DNA of 64,000 nucleotides from NCBI GenBank assembly GCA_963556255.1, contig OY744606.1, forward strand, positions 7,235,106 through 7,299,105, written 5' to 3'. The translations under genes and the position numbers were made by a program. Shown here piece after piece: positions 1 to 10,924 of the stretch. Source of the DNA: Allolobophora icterica (lineage: Eukaryota > Annelida > Clitellata > Crassiclitellata > Lumbricidae). Below the pieces are notes generated by a model. That model saw only the letters and a program-made list of their open reading frames with translations. It made no database searches and was not told the DNA's origin. How positions within the stretch are numbered: position 1 is the first letter of the stretch; every line of letters begins with the position of its first letter.

Positions 1-823
1 ACGTAACTCTGTGTGTCCCTCATGCAGGCCTAAACCTTTCGCAGTGGTCTGCACTACATACCGCCAAAGAAAATAATTTTAGCAATACAGAAGAAATGAA
101 TCCAGCCTAGCGTACATTTCAGTGAAATAAATTTTGGCCAATGATTCTCTGGACAGTCGCCATAGCTTGCTGACCCTAAGGTCAGGGCTGGTATTGGCCG
201 GCTCTAGGTAGGTTCCATTAGGCCTACTGTGTTATTTCTATTAATTCTATAGTGCATCAACTCTGGGGTTTCTCGGTAACAGCCTACTGCTGTTGCTTTG
301 AAACTCAGAGAGTAAGGTTTTCAGTAGGGGCCTATCCATGATTCTCTTGGCAGTCACATCATAATTTCCAGGGGGGGGTCACGCGACCCCCCTTGACCTA
401 TGCTGCGGGCGCCCATGTGTTCCGCTACTATAGGCCATATAGCGGTTGACTAAATTATTCAGCAGCAACTTCAAAACAGAGTTTATTTCGCACACTGATA
501 AATACGCTTTCAAATTGTGTTTACACCGTCACCGTCTTGATACGATATAGCGACGATGATAAATACCCTCTGTACAATTGGAAAACACATTTTCAAATTT
601 CTTTTACCGTCTTAGGACGGTCAAACATCTAGTATGATATATAAGAAATAGAAAAAGAGAAATATATAGATTATTCCATATTTTACCAAACTAATTCATG
701 CCTGTCTTACTGTAGCTACCATCCAGAACCATAGCTTGTCTTACCTTGGCTTCGTTTACCAAATCTTACATTACTTAAGCTACCTTACGTTACTTTACCA
801 TAGGCATAGACCGATACCGTATT
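1..823. other. Non-coding, nothing recognised
   Basis: This stretch is AT-rich with scattered TAGGCC motifs. I see no open frame, tRNA box pair or terminal inverted repeat. It probably includes intron belonging to the gene whose last exon starts near 865, because that exon has no visible start of its own. Confidence 0.4.
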
Positions 824-864
824 ATGCAATACCTTTCTATACCTTCCGTTGTCTTGTCCCGTAG

Positions 865-1537
865 CTGTGCAGCAACAACAGTGAAAGACGAGAACACGGG
901 AGAATTGGCCCACGAGGTGCGTCAGGCCCTGTGCGATCGCTTCACCGTCTGCCCGGGTCTCGTCGTCAACCTCCTCCGCCGCACCAAACTCGACCCCAAC
1001 CGCGAGATCAACGAGGCAACGTTCGGCGTCCAAGAAGCCATCGACGCCTATAACGAATACCACTCCTACATCGAGACGGAGAGGGCCGCCATCACAGGGA
1101 TGGGACTCTACATCGACTTCCACGGTCATGGACATGAACTACAACGGGCCGAGCTCGGATACCTCGTCTCTGGTTCGCAACTGGACTCTGGGAACCCCAT
1201 CGACTCGACCAACACGTCCATTCGCAGCCTGGCCGCGTACGTTGGCGGCGACTTCGACGAGCTACTGAGGGGCCTGTCGAGCTTCGGCGACCTTCTGGAG
1301 ATCGAAGGGTTTGCCACAGTTCCTTCGCCGACGAATCCAGGTCCAAGCGGGAACTTGTATTTCTCCGGTGGATACAGCACCCAGATACATGGATCACGCG
1401 ACGGTGGGCAGATAGACGCCATTCAGATCGAGTCACCGTGGAGTTTCCTTGACTCCCCATTTCGAAGCGGTTACGTCATCGCCCTCAACAACACGATCGA
1501 CAACTATCTTGCGCAACACTACCCTCCCACCAAATAA
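865..1537 (+). CDS. Terminal exon, N-formylglutamate amidohydrolase-like protein (partial)
   Basis: The frame is open from 824 to the TAA at 1535-1537. It is distinctly GC-richer and more evenly coded than its surroundings. The protein contains RRTKLDPNRE, which resembles the SR-x-DxNR signature of the FGase (HutG) fold, then GLYIDFHGHGH, a candidate metal-binding or catalytic HxHxH segment, and later PGPSGNLYFSGGY and DAIQIE. That order fits the FGase-like hydrolases found in marine invertebrates; the assignment is from motif memory and not an alignment. The ATG at 824 is unlikely to be the real start: a pyrimidine-rich tract ending in AG at 863-864 (or 871-872) looks like a splice acceptor, so upstream exons probably lie left of the window. 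A processed copy is the alternative. The substrate is unknown. Confidence 0.6.
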
Positions 1538-2054
1538 CACAGCTTCCTAGTATTTCATAAAAGTTAATTGTGGCATACATACATAAATGCCATAAACCTG
1601 AAGAAGAAAGCAGTTAAAAGCGAATGTCACACCTTATAATTGCCCGAATTTTTCCCTAAAGGGCTATATAAAGAGATATAAATAATAATGTGACGAAAAC
1701 AAAACCGGTTGACTGGGGTGGGGGTTTCTTTTCCTCACTCCTCTCTTCTTCTGGTACCGCAGGATGGCGTCCAAGGAAACCCCTTCGTACAACTTGTCCG
1801 CAGTGGTCCAGCCTCCTTGGTCCGTCAGAGTACTTAGTAGAGACACCACCCGGCACTCACACCTTCATCGTTTATAGACCGACAACCCCACGTCACCGAA
1901 AACTTGGATTCGAAACCTGCGTCGCTGCTGCTGTGCACCGCGAATGCAAGTCGACCGACCTTCTGCACGACTAGGAAGTAACGTTGATAAGCACCGTCTC
2001 AGCAACCACACACTTCACTAGTTCTTCTCAACCTCATCGTTTACATACCATCCG
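1538..2054. other. 3' flank, no gene recognised
   Basis: I see no exact AATAAA; ATAAA-like strings occur near 1583 and 1675. Short open frames at 1656-1974 overlap on both strands and look like chance. Confidence 0.3.
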
Positions 2055-2468
2055 GATGGGACCGGCAGAGGGAGGGGACTCTGTAGGGGACTCGGCGGAG
2101 GGGTGGGGACTTTATAGGGTACCGGCGGAGTGAGAGGGGACTCTACTGTGGTGAATCTTACCGACGGTCTTTAAAGAGATACAGCTGTGGCGGAGGGAGA
2201 GGGGACTATGTAAGGAGACCGGCGGATGGGAGGTGACTCTATAAAGAGACCCTGCAAGAATAACGCTAGCCGCGGTCTTCAAAGAGATGCCGCTTCGGTG
2301 GAGGGAAGTGGAACTGTATAAAGGGACCTTCAGAGGGATTCTATAGGGCATCGGCGGAGGGGACTCTATGAGGGGACCGGTGGAGTAAAGGCGGACTCTA
2401 TGGGGACCGGCGGAGGGAAAGGGACTCTATAAGGGGATCGGCGGAGGGAGGGACACTATAGAGAACTG
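2055..2468. repeat. Imperfect GC-rich minisatellite
   Basis: Irregular units built on GGGACTCTATAGGGG and ACCGGCGGAGGG recur about 15 times with variable spacing. The unit length is not constant (roughly 20-35 bp). No coding frame crosses it. Confidence 0.75.
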
Positions 2469-2933
2469 ATCTATGGAGTGGATATACCAATTTTCCCCAT
2501 CTGTCTCCGTTTGCATTATAATTACTGATTACCTAATAGAAATAAAAGTTAATCGAAGAGTGTCAATGTCTTGCTAAACCCAATGGCCATCGTAATCTCG
2601 TGGTTTCTTCAACGCCCAAAACGGCGAAGTCGCGGCAACCAGCTTATTCACAGGCGCTTAGTCAAAACAAAATCGATAGGCAGGTAGGGTCAAATCGGTT
2701 CCAGGTCAAGATCCAAAGGGTCAGACAGGCAGGCATGCCATGAGGCTTTATTAACGCATGAAAGACTGAGAGGTACGGTACCACAGTACCAAGGAAGTGG
2801 GGTTGGAGTTGCTATGTGTAGTCCTCAAAATTACGCCTGTGATCAATTACCACAGAATACAGCATACATTACTACGACAGTACTACAATACAATTCATTT
2901 CGTATTTACTATTCTCCCTATGTATAGACGTGT

Positions 2934-3024
2934 GCCTAGGTAGCGCAGTAGGTAGCGCGTCAGTCTCATAATCCAAACGTGACGAGTAATCTGAAGGTCG
3001 TGAGTTCGATCCTCACCCTGGGCA
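2934..3024 (+). tRNA. tRNA-Met (CAT), elongator type, with an 18 nt intron
   Basis: All four arms fold. The acceptor stem is GCCTAGG with CCTGGGC (one T-G pair), the D arm GCGC-AGTAGGTA-GCGC, the anticodon loop CTCATAA with CAT at 2967-2969, and the T arm GTGAG-TTCGATC-CTCAC, with discriminator A at 3024. An 18 nt insertion at 2971-2988 lies directly 3' of position 37, the canonical site for a nuclear tRNA intron. Removing it leaves a 73 nt tRNA. A TTTT pol III terminator follows at 3031-3034. There is no A-rich or microsatellite tail, so it is a gene and not a SINE head. Confidence 0.92.
2971..2988 (+). other. tRNA-Met intron
   Basis: Eighteen nucleotides separate anticodon-loop positions 37 and 38. 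The position fits the tRNA splicing endonuclease site. Confidence 0.85.
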
Positions 3025-3224
3025 TAGTAATTTTGCCATTTTATCCTTTTCCCTATTTTCGGCCCTCGTCAAGTGTGATTCTTATCAAATAAATATATAG
3101 CATCGTTGTTTATATTAACCGTAACTTGACTACGTTTAAAAGGTGTCTATGTGGTGCATAACATTTCTATTTAATCCGCTCTTTAACTGTACAACTCTAT
3201 GTAGGCAATCATGTTAATTTCATG

Positions 3225-3290
3225 ATGATTAGCGTCGCCCTCCTCCTTGATCCAGGCTTTGGACTGGCACCAGTGGTGGAATTTAGCCAG
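3225..3290 (-). repeat. Interspersed repeat R1, copy 1
   Basis: The shared core on the opposite strand reads GTGCCAGTCCCAAGCC followed by GGATAAAGGAGGAGGGCGACG. It recurs at 3950, 5990, 6680, 8598, 32190 and 43310. I do not recognise the family, and it has no clear termini. Confidence 0.7.
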
Positions 3291-3949
3291 CGTTAAAGCG
3301 GATTTATTAATATATCGCGTCCGCTGAATAAGTTTAAATGTGTCAAAAGTGAACATTGATTGCATCATCTTTTGTTTAGCCACTTTAGCGACATCTTGTG
3401 ACTGGCAGTGCCGCTAGCGTCGATCTCAGAAAGTCTGCATAATAAACTGACGATCACTGCATTTCGCATTGTATGCCTCAAGGATGGCTGGAGTAATTAT
3501 TATAAAGCATACAAATTACTTGACACTATCCTTTAGGCCTACTCCTTCTGGTTTTAAACCGTTCCATGGCAGCATTCTCCAGTGTCTAACGATATCTTGC
3601 TGTTGCCAGGTCCGTTTGCGATGACCTAACCTTACCTATTGTCTTGGACTCTAAGATTTCTTTTTATTACACCGTCCCTTAACACGGTGGAGAGTCAGGT
3701 GTAGCATATGATAGTTTTAAAATTCTGGTCTTCCCACTGCTGTATTTGCCGTCTTCCATATGTAAGATTGATAAACTCTTCCTCAAAAAGGTTCGTGGTT
3801 ATCCACGTTGCCCTTTTTGGCGCGAAATCTCAGAGTTAACCGTGGCAATCTCCCTTGCTCGTGTGTTACCGGGCAACTATGTCTTCCTTCCAGTTCGCTA
3901 GATGTCCACGCATTTTGGATGATTGAGAAAGCTAGTAGCAGTAGTTTCC

Positions 3950-4045
3950 GTTTTAACGACATCTTGTGGCTACCAGGGCCGTTGACGGCGCCCTCCTCCT
4001 CTCTCTAGGCTTGGGACTGGCACTTCTACAGTTAGGGCAGTGGCG
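3950..4045 (-). repeat. Interspersed repeat R1, copy 2
   Basis: Same core as at 3225. Here it extends into the part reading ACGACATCTTGTGGCTACCAGG and GCCGTTGACG on the plus strand. Confidence 0.7.
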
Positions 4046-4435
4046 GAGCTTAACTATGCAAATTATCATTATTCCAAAGTTTAAAGTTGTCTTATGACAT
4101 CAAAGGCCGTTCACAATAAGTTGAGTTTGAAACAATTACGCAGATGACGTAAGAGTTGAATATAGTGCTGATAGCAAACGTATTAGAGGTGTCCATTGAA
4201 AGCACTAATATTTATGCAACATTTAGAAAATAATAATATATATTCGTTTATTCTGAAAGACAGAAGAATTCAAATATCACCGCTTTACAATACACAACTT
4301 ACGACTTACGACCAGTTAGTACAAAATAATCGAGTAGCCTTAACAAACACTCCTCATATAGCCTACATAATACTCTTGAAAATAATCTCAATGTTACAAA
4401 ATCCGTGTGTTAGTGCGTGTGTTTGTGACTGAAAA
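4046..4435. other. AT-rich, no gene recognised
   Basis: I see no supported coding. The short frame at 4196-4432 has no recognisable protein character. Confidence 0.3.
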
Positions 4436-4612
4436 CTCTTGATGCTATCCTATCCTGATTCCATTTCTGAGCCAACCCACGAACAATATCATCAACGATT
4501 TCCACCGTAACACCACGCTGTCTCCTCGGCTTGACCTCCCCGGCTTCTGACCTGGCACCCAAACGGACCAAACAACCTGGCTACTACGGACTTAATTTTA
4601 TATAGCGCCTAA
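4436..4612 (+). mobile_element. LINE family B 3' end (degenerate)
   Basis: The segment from TATCCTGATTCCA through CTCGGCTTGACCTCCCCGG to a TATATAGCGCC end matches the 3' portion of the LINE fragments near 32555, 33410, 54830 and 59770. Confidence 0.65.
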
Positions 4613-5328
4613 TCTTTATTTTAACTACATTTCCTGGCAACATCGGCCGCTGACGTCATATCAAACATCATACATTAGAAATGTTACAAACAGCATGCAC
4701 ATTACGCTATAGGCCTACAGGTGGCTAACATTATTGCTCGTTAAACTGTGTTCAGGTAGCCAACATATTCGAGTCTTCCGGATTTATCTACTATTTAGCC
4801 TAAGTAAGATGGGGCCTACAAAATTCGCGCAGTCTATGAAGACATAGGAACCTATTTCTTAAAATATTTTTTCCAAGTTTCAACGTCGTTATATGACACC
4901 AAAGGCCGCTGACAACAATTTGAAATTATATAGTATTTAAACCTCTTTTCTAAGACAATGTTCCTGTTGAAATTTACGTTGCAAAATAGCAACATATTGT
5001 GATTATGAACATCCGAATATGTAGCGTCGTTTGCAACACTTTTAAAGGTGTCTAACCATTTTTATATTGGCCATTGTTTATTCTTTTTTTCTTTTCTTTG
5101 TTTAAGCGCCTGCTAACCGCAATGCGCTGTACAGTGAACATACACATAGTAGAAACGGCAGCCACACAGGGCGCCTTACATACATGTATACAGTAGAAGC
5201 ACATGATAACAGTTTTACAGGAGTCGAATACAACTGTTTTATAGGGCAGCCAACAACGGCCTACTATTCATTTAACCACCTCCGCCACCTAGCGAGTGGA
5301 AGGCTGAATAAACCTAACGGGGTCTACG
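4613..5328. other. AT-rich non-coding, nothing firm
   Basis: Contains short R1-like scraps (for example GGCCGCTGACGTCAT near 4647). I see no gene. Confidence 0.3.
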
Positions 5329-5384
5329 GGATTCGATCTTGGTACCTACTGCTCTTCACGCCAGTGTGTTATCAATTTTACTAC
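5329..5384. repeat. 56 bp exact direct repeat, unit 1
   Basis: Identical to 5503-5558. The unit starts GGATTCGATCTTGGTACC and ends TTTTACTAC. The 174 bp offset suggests a local tandem duplication. Confidence 0.85.
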
Positions 5385-5502
5385 GGGCCCTCCAAGGACT
5401 TTTTTTTAGCTCCTAGGGCCGTTGACGTCGGCCTGTCCTGGCCTAGTAAGGTGGTTTTCTAGGTCGATCCTAAGAAAACCATAGTGTTTTTAGGATTCGA
5501 TC

Positions 5503-5558
5503 TTGGTACCTACTGCTCTTCACGCCAGTGTGTTATCAATTTTACTACAGACCAGTTA
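5503..5558. repeat. 56 bp exact direct repeat, unit 2
   Basis: Second copy of 5329-5384. The perfect identity suggests a recent duplication. Confidence 0.85.
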
Positions 5559-5989
5559 CAAAGATGATGTGCGCGATGTACTACCTCCGCCTAAACCCTT
5601 CTTTGCCATTCTGTCACCGAATCCATAAATTTTTTTAATCGTTCTACAGTCATAACGCTTCTTCCCTCGGGATGATCCGCCTGAATTACTGACCAATCCC
5701 ACGAACTCGCCAAAACTGCGCCTCTGTTAATCTCTGCACAGGTCTTTCATTCGAAACTGAAAACACTCCTCTTCCACTATCCTGATTTTCACCTCTTTCC
5801 CTTACCTCTCTCGCAGTTCTAATCCTAAACGCCATCCACGGTAGCCGTCTGACTGCCTACCTGCTGATCCTTGGAAATTGACATAGAAATGAATCTCACC
5901 TTATCTGCCCGTTAATTTTTTTACTGAGAGCCTGTAAAAGATCTGGTTCCAAATTTCGAGATAACGATTTGCGATGCATGAATAGTTTC

Positions 5990-6075
5990 CAGTTTTGACG
6001 GGATCTTATGGCTGCCAGGCCGTTGACGTCGCCCTCCTCCTTTAGCAGGCTTGGGACTGGCACTACCAGAAGACG
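5990..6075 (-). repeat. Interspersed repeat R1, copy 3
   Basis: Carries the CGTCGCCCTCCTCC core followed by GCTTGGGACTGGCAC. Confidence 0.7.
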
Positions 6076-6399
6076 GGCGATTATAAACAAAACGAGTCGC
6101 TAAAATAGCCATCATTGCACTAAACATCTTTGGAGTATACTGAAGGCACCGTCTATTTCTTCATCTTCAGTAAACTCACTGCTACTGCATGCGAATACAG
6201 AAAAATCTTAACGATAAAACTTTTTAGCGATGCATTTACATATTTTTGTATCGCATTACCATCAAGGCTGCGACTGATTTCATTTTTTAGAAATTTTCCA
6301 ACACTCGTGAGACCTCTAGCGAATAGTGCACACACATTATCCAAGTAATGCTCGTGGCGCCTCTAGCGAATAAAACTAACATTTTAAGCAACACGTTAG

Positions 6400-6472
6400 T
6401 GCGTTAGTCAAGTGGTTAGCATGTTGAAGTGTCGAACCAAAAGGTCGGAGGTTCACATCCCATCTACGGCAA
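6400..6472 (+). mobile_element. tRNA-derived SINE head or tRNA pseudogene
   Basis: An A-box-like TTAGTCAAGTGGTTAGC is followed at pol III spacing by a B-box-like GGTTCACATCC. The ends do not pair as an acceptor stem, so this is not a working tRNA. A related head (AGTCAAGTGGTTAGC) lies on the minus strand near 45686-45712. Confidence 0.55.
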
Positions 6473-6679
6473 AAATTTGTTTCGATTTTTCCCCACCTGC
6501 GCCCCTAGCCAACTCAACCATAATGCGTACACTGACCGTACACTGTCGGTGGGAAGATTAGACGGCGTGGGAGAGGGCTGATCGGTCATCCAAGTCAGAC
6601 GCCGAGGTTAAGAAAATTAATCGGTAACACTTCATACCTTTGGCTGCCTCTCATCTTCTGATCTTTTTCGGGTGTTGCT

Positions 6680-6750
6680 AGTCACTATCCGTTATAAAGG
6701 AGGAGGGCGACGCTACTCATCTTCGTTACAACGTAGCGTCGTTATACAGA
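6680..6750 (+). repeat. Interspersed repeat R1, copy 4
   Basis: Contains ATAAAGGAGGAGGGCGACG. The left part of the family is missing. Confidence 0.65.
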
Positions 6751-6840
6751 AGCTAACGAACCCTGCATCATTTATTAAAAACAAAGGTAAGGCTAGGTTA
6801 AAGGTCCTGGAAGGATTATAGGGTTTACTGGTCCTGGCCG

Positions 6841-7020
6841 ATCATACAGGGCACGATTCCAGGGGATCGAAAAAGGGGAAGACCGAGAACGAACTGGCTG
6901 GATAACATAAAGGAATGGACTGGGTTGACACTGGAGGAAATGCTAAGGTTGACGGAGGACAGGAAGCGTTGGAGGAACATCGTGCATGAAGCGGCCGACT
7001 CTCGAATCGAGGATGGCTAG
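6841..7020 (+). pseudogene. Non-LTR retrotransposon ORF2 C-terminal fragment
   Basis: The frame encodes GRPRTNWLDNIKEWTG, then LTLEEMLRLTEDRKRWRNIV, ending at TAG 7018-7020. The GRPxxxWLDNIxEWTG motif with a downstream DRxxWR is typical of the extreme C-terminus of endonuclease-bearing non-LTR elements. No start codon or reverse transcriptase domain lies upstream, so this is a 5'-truncated copy. It is followed by GAACAGAACAGAACAGG, a short tandem tail. The clade is not resolved. Confidence 0.8.
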
Positions 7021-7178
7021 GAACAGAACAGAACAGGTCCTGGCCGATGCGGACCTGATATAGGCCTGGGCCAGTGGCGTCACTACAGGGGGTGCGGGCC
7101 GCACCGGGTGACACCTTCAGAGGGGGTGACACCAAAATGATTGTCTAACAAATTTTTCTGCAGAGTTTGAGCAGAAAT

Positions 7179-7499
7179 CAGTGCCGGCCTTAGGGGCGTG
7201 CGAACCGTGCGGTCGCACGGGGCCCGCAACTTAGGGGGGCCAGAAAAGTCACAAAAAATTAACATGAACAAGACACCGTAATTATAATATTATGGATTCA
7301 ATTAAATCTTCTCTTATGTCAATAAAAAATTTCAACTTCCTCTATATTTTTCAGAATTCTTGTGTATAGTTAAATTTGACTTGTACTTGTTAACAGTCTA
7401 CTAAAATAAAATGATTAGCAATGAAAATATTTGACTAGTGTCATGGGGCCCGTACAGTATACTCTGCACGGGGCCCGAGCTATCCTAAGGCCGGCACTG
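7179..7499. mobile_element. hAT MITE nested in 7072-7858
   Basis: The terminal inverted repeats are CAGTGCCGGCCTTAGG and CCTAAGGCCGGCACTG (16 bp exact). The target duplication CAGAAAT lies on both sides (7172-7178 and 7500-7506). A GGGGCCCG motif stands just inside each end. Confidence 0.9.
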
Positions 7500-7638
7500 C
7501 AGAAATGTACTTTTTTAGTCAAACAAATTTTTCTGCAGAGTTTCAGCAGAAATGTACTATTTTTAAATTAACAATAACAGCTAACAACAAAAACATTTAT
7601 CATATACCCAGCTTGCATGTTCCGGGGGTGACACCATG

Positions 7639-7809
7639 CAGGGGCGTCTATCCCCCCTAAGTCATTGGAGCAACGTCCCTTTCCCCCTCTTCTTCTCCCC
7701 CTCCCAGTTCCTTCCCCCTAAAATGGTGGCACACACACTGAGAAATCTCCCCCCCCTATTTCTTGGATGAAGCATTTGCTCCAAGGTTTCTATGGTGTAG
7801 ACGCCCCTG
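7639..7809. mobile_element. hAT MITE nested in 7072-7858
   Basis: 171 bp with ends CAGGGGCGTCTA and TAGACGCCCCTG and a perfect 8 bp target duplication ACACCATG. A close relative in the opposite orientation sits at 45167-45345. Confidence 0.93.
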
Positions 7810-7882
7810 ACACCATGACTTACCGCACTGGGTGACACCAAACCTAGTGACGCCACTGGCCTAGGTTATCGCTAGGCCTAGT

Positions 7883-8220
7883 CAGGGACGTCATTTCAGC
7901 TTTTTCAGGGGGGGGACAAAAATGAGGTGAATTTTTTTCGAGCTGACGCGCGAACATTTTTTTCACCATATGGGGGACAATAAAATACTGTGTCCCCCAC
8001 TGTTAAAGGTGGGGGTTCTTATCCTCCTCAACTCCCCTGGATTGCTGTCCATATTTGTACTTAGTCTACATGTGCAAAACTGTAAGCCAGTGCTGCAAAT
8101 GAGCCTTTTTCCTCTTTAACCCTTTCTTCTTTCTCCTTTTCTTTTCTACATCCTTTTTTCCTTTTTCCCCAAAAATCAGGGGAACAAATGCCCCTTGCCC
8201 CCCCCCCAATGACGTCCCTG
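7883..8220. mobile_element. hAT MITE
   Basis: 338 bp. The termini are CAGGGACGTCATT and AATGACGTCCCTG with a perfect 8 bp target duplication GGCCTAGT. It carries C-rich and G-rich blocks just inside the ends and no coding. Confidence 0.93.
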
Positions 8221-8597
8221 GGCCTAGTGTTTTAGGCCTATCTAGTCTCCACGACGCGGCATGTGTGACGATTAGATATTTTGAAGATTTAAATTTACAT
8301 TTACATTCATAAACCCACGTTTCACAAACTCAGACTGCAAGGAATTCTGAGAATGCGCAGAATGCAGTTATTAAAAGTTAATTCGGAATGGCAAATTCGA
8401 AGTTATAGCACGTTTATCCTGTCATTGCTATGCTAAGCACGTAGCGCCCCTAGCGAATAATCGAGTCATAACTTGGCTTCGCTACATTAGAGTAGAGTTA
8501 GCCTATAGGCCTAATAGAATTAATCCACACGATGTAAGCATCGCTCAAATAAATCATTTTGCCCTCAAAGACCAAATCCGCTACTGTTCGTCCCCTG

Positions 8598-8690
8598 ATA
8601 GTGCCAGTCACAAGCCTGGATAAAGGAGGAGGGCGACGATAAGCATATTTGTTATGGCAATGTGCCATTAAACAGAAAAACATTCAAACA
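8598..8690 (+). repeat. Interspersed repeat R1, copy 5
   Basis: Reads GTGCCAGTCACAAGCC then ATAAAGGAGGAGGGCGACG, as in the other R1 copies. 8691-8952 holds nothing I recognise. Confidence 0.75.
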
Positions 8691-8952
8691 CCGAATCAAA
8701 CTGGTATAAGGTTATGCCCGCTGAGGTTAAATCGTCGTCATCACAATTGTTATCTGAAGAAAGCTTTAGCAGCGAGGGATTTACCATGAGAAAAGACAGG
8801 CCATGAGTAATGGTTGATGTAAAACACCTCTATAACAGATTAATCTTACGCTATATAATGTATAAAAACGCTTTAGTTGATGCTTGTGCGTGCAATTTTG
8901 CTGCAACGTTATCTCAATATTCGATTTATATAGGCATACCTATTACCTAAGG

Positions 8953-9734
8953 CAGTGTGTCGCAAACTGTGTGCCGCGGCACACTATAGTGTGCCGTGCG
9001 AGATTTCAGGTGTGCCGCGAAAGAAACCTAAACTTCGCTAGTCTCTTTAATTGATTTTATAAGAAATTATTTCATAAATACAGTTACTATTACTTCTTAA
9101 TGTTTTCATTTTTAAGAATAGTTTCTCATTCACAGTTATTCGATGTCATGTGATCAAAAGTAGAAACTAGTGACATCAATTATCTATTCTCTGTTATTAG
9201 GCCCTATTTGTTAATTACGTCAAGTCAAATCCATTAGGCTACGTTCCAAACTTTTTGCTAGCTTATGCGAGGCAATGGATTCGGATCACATGAGAGTCTG
9301 TTGTATCATACAGACGTACGGTATGACCTTTCGAAAGGAAAAGTGCTCGCGCGTGTTATCGTTCTGCGAACTGCAATCGTTTCCTTTTGATACTATGACT
9401 ACTGGTTTTGAATTTTTTCACGACGACATTTGGTGGCTTGAAGTGACATATTCCACAACGACCTTTTCGAAAAGTTGAACACCTTAAATTTGGGTCTTCA
9501 AGGTGAAAAAGAAAACATAATCACAATCATGGGGAACAGAACTCATTCAACGAAAAGTTGCAACTGTGGATTAAGAATACAAGCAATTCGCAGCTTGATT
9601 GCTTTCTAGGTATTGATGCTTCTCCACACAAAGCATGATAATGGGGAAAATTAGGGAGACACTGGAAAATCTCGCTTTAGCATTCGCCAAATACTTTCCT
9701 TCACTGGAAACTTTTGAAAAGAGTATGAATGGGT
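8953..9734 (+). mobile_element. hAT element relic, 5' end
   Basis: Starts CAGTGTGTCGCAAACTGTG, a hAT-type terminus, followed by inverted GTGTGCCGCGGCACAC motifs. No matching 3' terminus was found, so it is truncated or decayed. It leads into transposase-like coding at 9735-9850. Confidence 0.6.
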
Positions 9735-9850
9735 CATCAATCCATTCGTAAATCACGAATGTACCAGTCTGACGATGGCTGAAGAAGAGTCTCATCGATT
9801 TAAAAACGACCTGGTTCACAGAGGCTCTCTTGCTGATCAAATTTTATCTA
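9735..9850 (+). pseudogene. hAT (ZBED-like) transposase remnant
   Basis: A frame reading INPFVNHECTSLTMAEEES followed by FKNDLVH resembles the NPF...EEL.DL stretch in the C-terminal half of ZBED5-like hAT transposases. Upstream frames are broken by stops. It is placed here by residue pattern only. Confidence 0.45.
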
Positions 9851-10493
9851 ATCACTGTGAAAATTTAGGGCGCAAATTATATTTTTTTATTGTATCAATG
9901 CCCAAAAAGTTGTGTGAGCATGCGCCAGCCTCGGCGCCACAGAGCCAAAACTTGTGTGAGCAGCGGCGCCTTTGGCGCCATAGGTTCCCGGGCCTCTGTG
10001 CATCAGTGATTTTCACACTGATAAAGCGTATTATTATTTATTATGATCACTTACGGTTTTCAAAAGACAAATAACTAAGAACCAAATATATCCCTACATT
10101 TCCTCTAAAGAATGGCATAGTTGTTTCTCTTCCAGAAAGAATAATGAATACCTTTATAGTCGACAACAGCTAACAGCTGACGAGAGAAATTCCTGATTCC
10201 AAAACGTGGTACCTAGGCTATATCTGGTATAACTTTTTTTTTATGGCGTGGGATATCATCACGACTTTTACCTCAAAATGTGTGCAAATGGACCCCCTAA
10301 AGCTACTTAAAATGTCAAAATTATACTCCATGTGCTAAAAAAATTTTGCAGAAAAACGTAGGGGGGGGCGTGGTAACTACCCCCCTTGGTAGCCTGAGGG
10401 TTAATTGAGAAGCCGCTATTGGAAGTGGTTTACTCACTCGCTCGGTCGCTCACTCAGTCGCTGACTCACTCTTACATACTAACTCCTTAATAT
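9851..10493. other. Non-coding
   Basis: Contains GGCGCC-rich spots near 9930-9985 and a CTCACTCG simple repeat near 10431-10475. A CCTGAGGGTTAA string near 10393 could be a piggyBac end, but no partner was found. Confidence 0.3.
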
Positions 10494-10717
10494 ACTTGGT
10501 GGCTCAGTGGTAAGTTCGGCGCCTTGCGACCGGAGGGTTGCAGGTTCGAATCCCACTCTAGCCGCTGCGTACGGACCTTGGGCAAGTCCTTCACTCGCAA
10601 TTGCTCGTGGCGCTTCGGCGTGAAAACTCCGGCACAGTATCAATGCTGTACTCGGGAGCGCCTCTGAGTAGAAGTAGTAGTAGTTGACTTGAAGAGGCGC
10701 TATAGAAATATCCGGAA

Positions 10718-10768
<51 letters not shown>

Positions 10769-10769
10769 A
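10494..10769 (+). mobile_element. tRNA-derived SINE, family A
   Basis: The A box is GTGGCTCAGTGGTAAG and the B box GGTTCGAATCC. They are followed by a central domain (GACCTTGGGCAAGTCCTTCAC), a GGGAGCGCCTCTGAG segment and a GAGGCGCTATAGAAATATCC tail ending in (AAAT)n. The tail matches the 3' end of the LINE at 46230-48117, which probably supplies the retrotransposition machinery. Confidence 0.9.
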
Positions 10770-10924
10770 GACTAAGCTCTAAACGAGTAAGGTGGCCGTA
10801 TAGCATCGGTGCAAAAACCAGGCTAAGAAAAGTAAACAACCCGATGTTTCGTTTCCAGGATTTTGCTCTCTTTCTCTGGGCGTACCTTTGGAAGCGATGA
10901 AAGTTAGAATAACGCTTTACACAT

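Larger units (their letters stand above)
7072..7858. mobile_element. hAT-type element (outer member of a nest)
   Basis: The termini are CAGTGGCGTCACTA and its exact inverse at 7845-7858. The flanking 8 bp are GCCTGGGC and GCCTAGGT (6 of 8 match). Much of the 787 bp is occupied by two later insertions (7179-7499 and 7639-7809). The rest includes a duplicated TTTTTCTGCAGAGTTT block and no transposase frame, so it is non-autonomous. Confidence 0.85.

Noticed and set aside
6400..6472. Functional tRNA gene
   Set aside because: The 5' and 3' ends do not pair as an acceptor stem.
10380..10400. piggyBac right end (GAGGGTTAA)
   Set aside because: No matching left end or second TTAA with an inverse CCCTC terminus was found nearby.
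10500..10575. Functional tRNA gene at the SINE A head
   Set aside because: A and B boxes are present, but the acceptor stem does not close and a SINE body with LINE-type tail follows.
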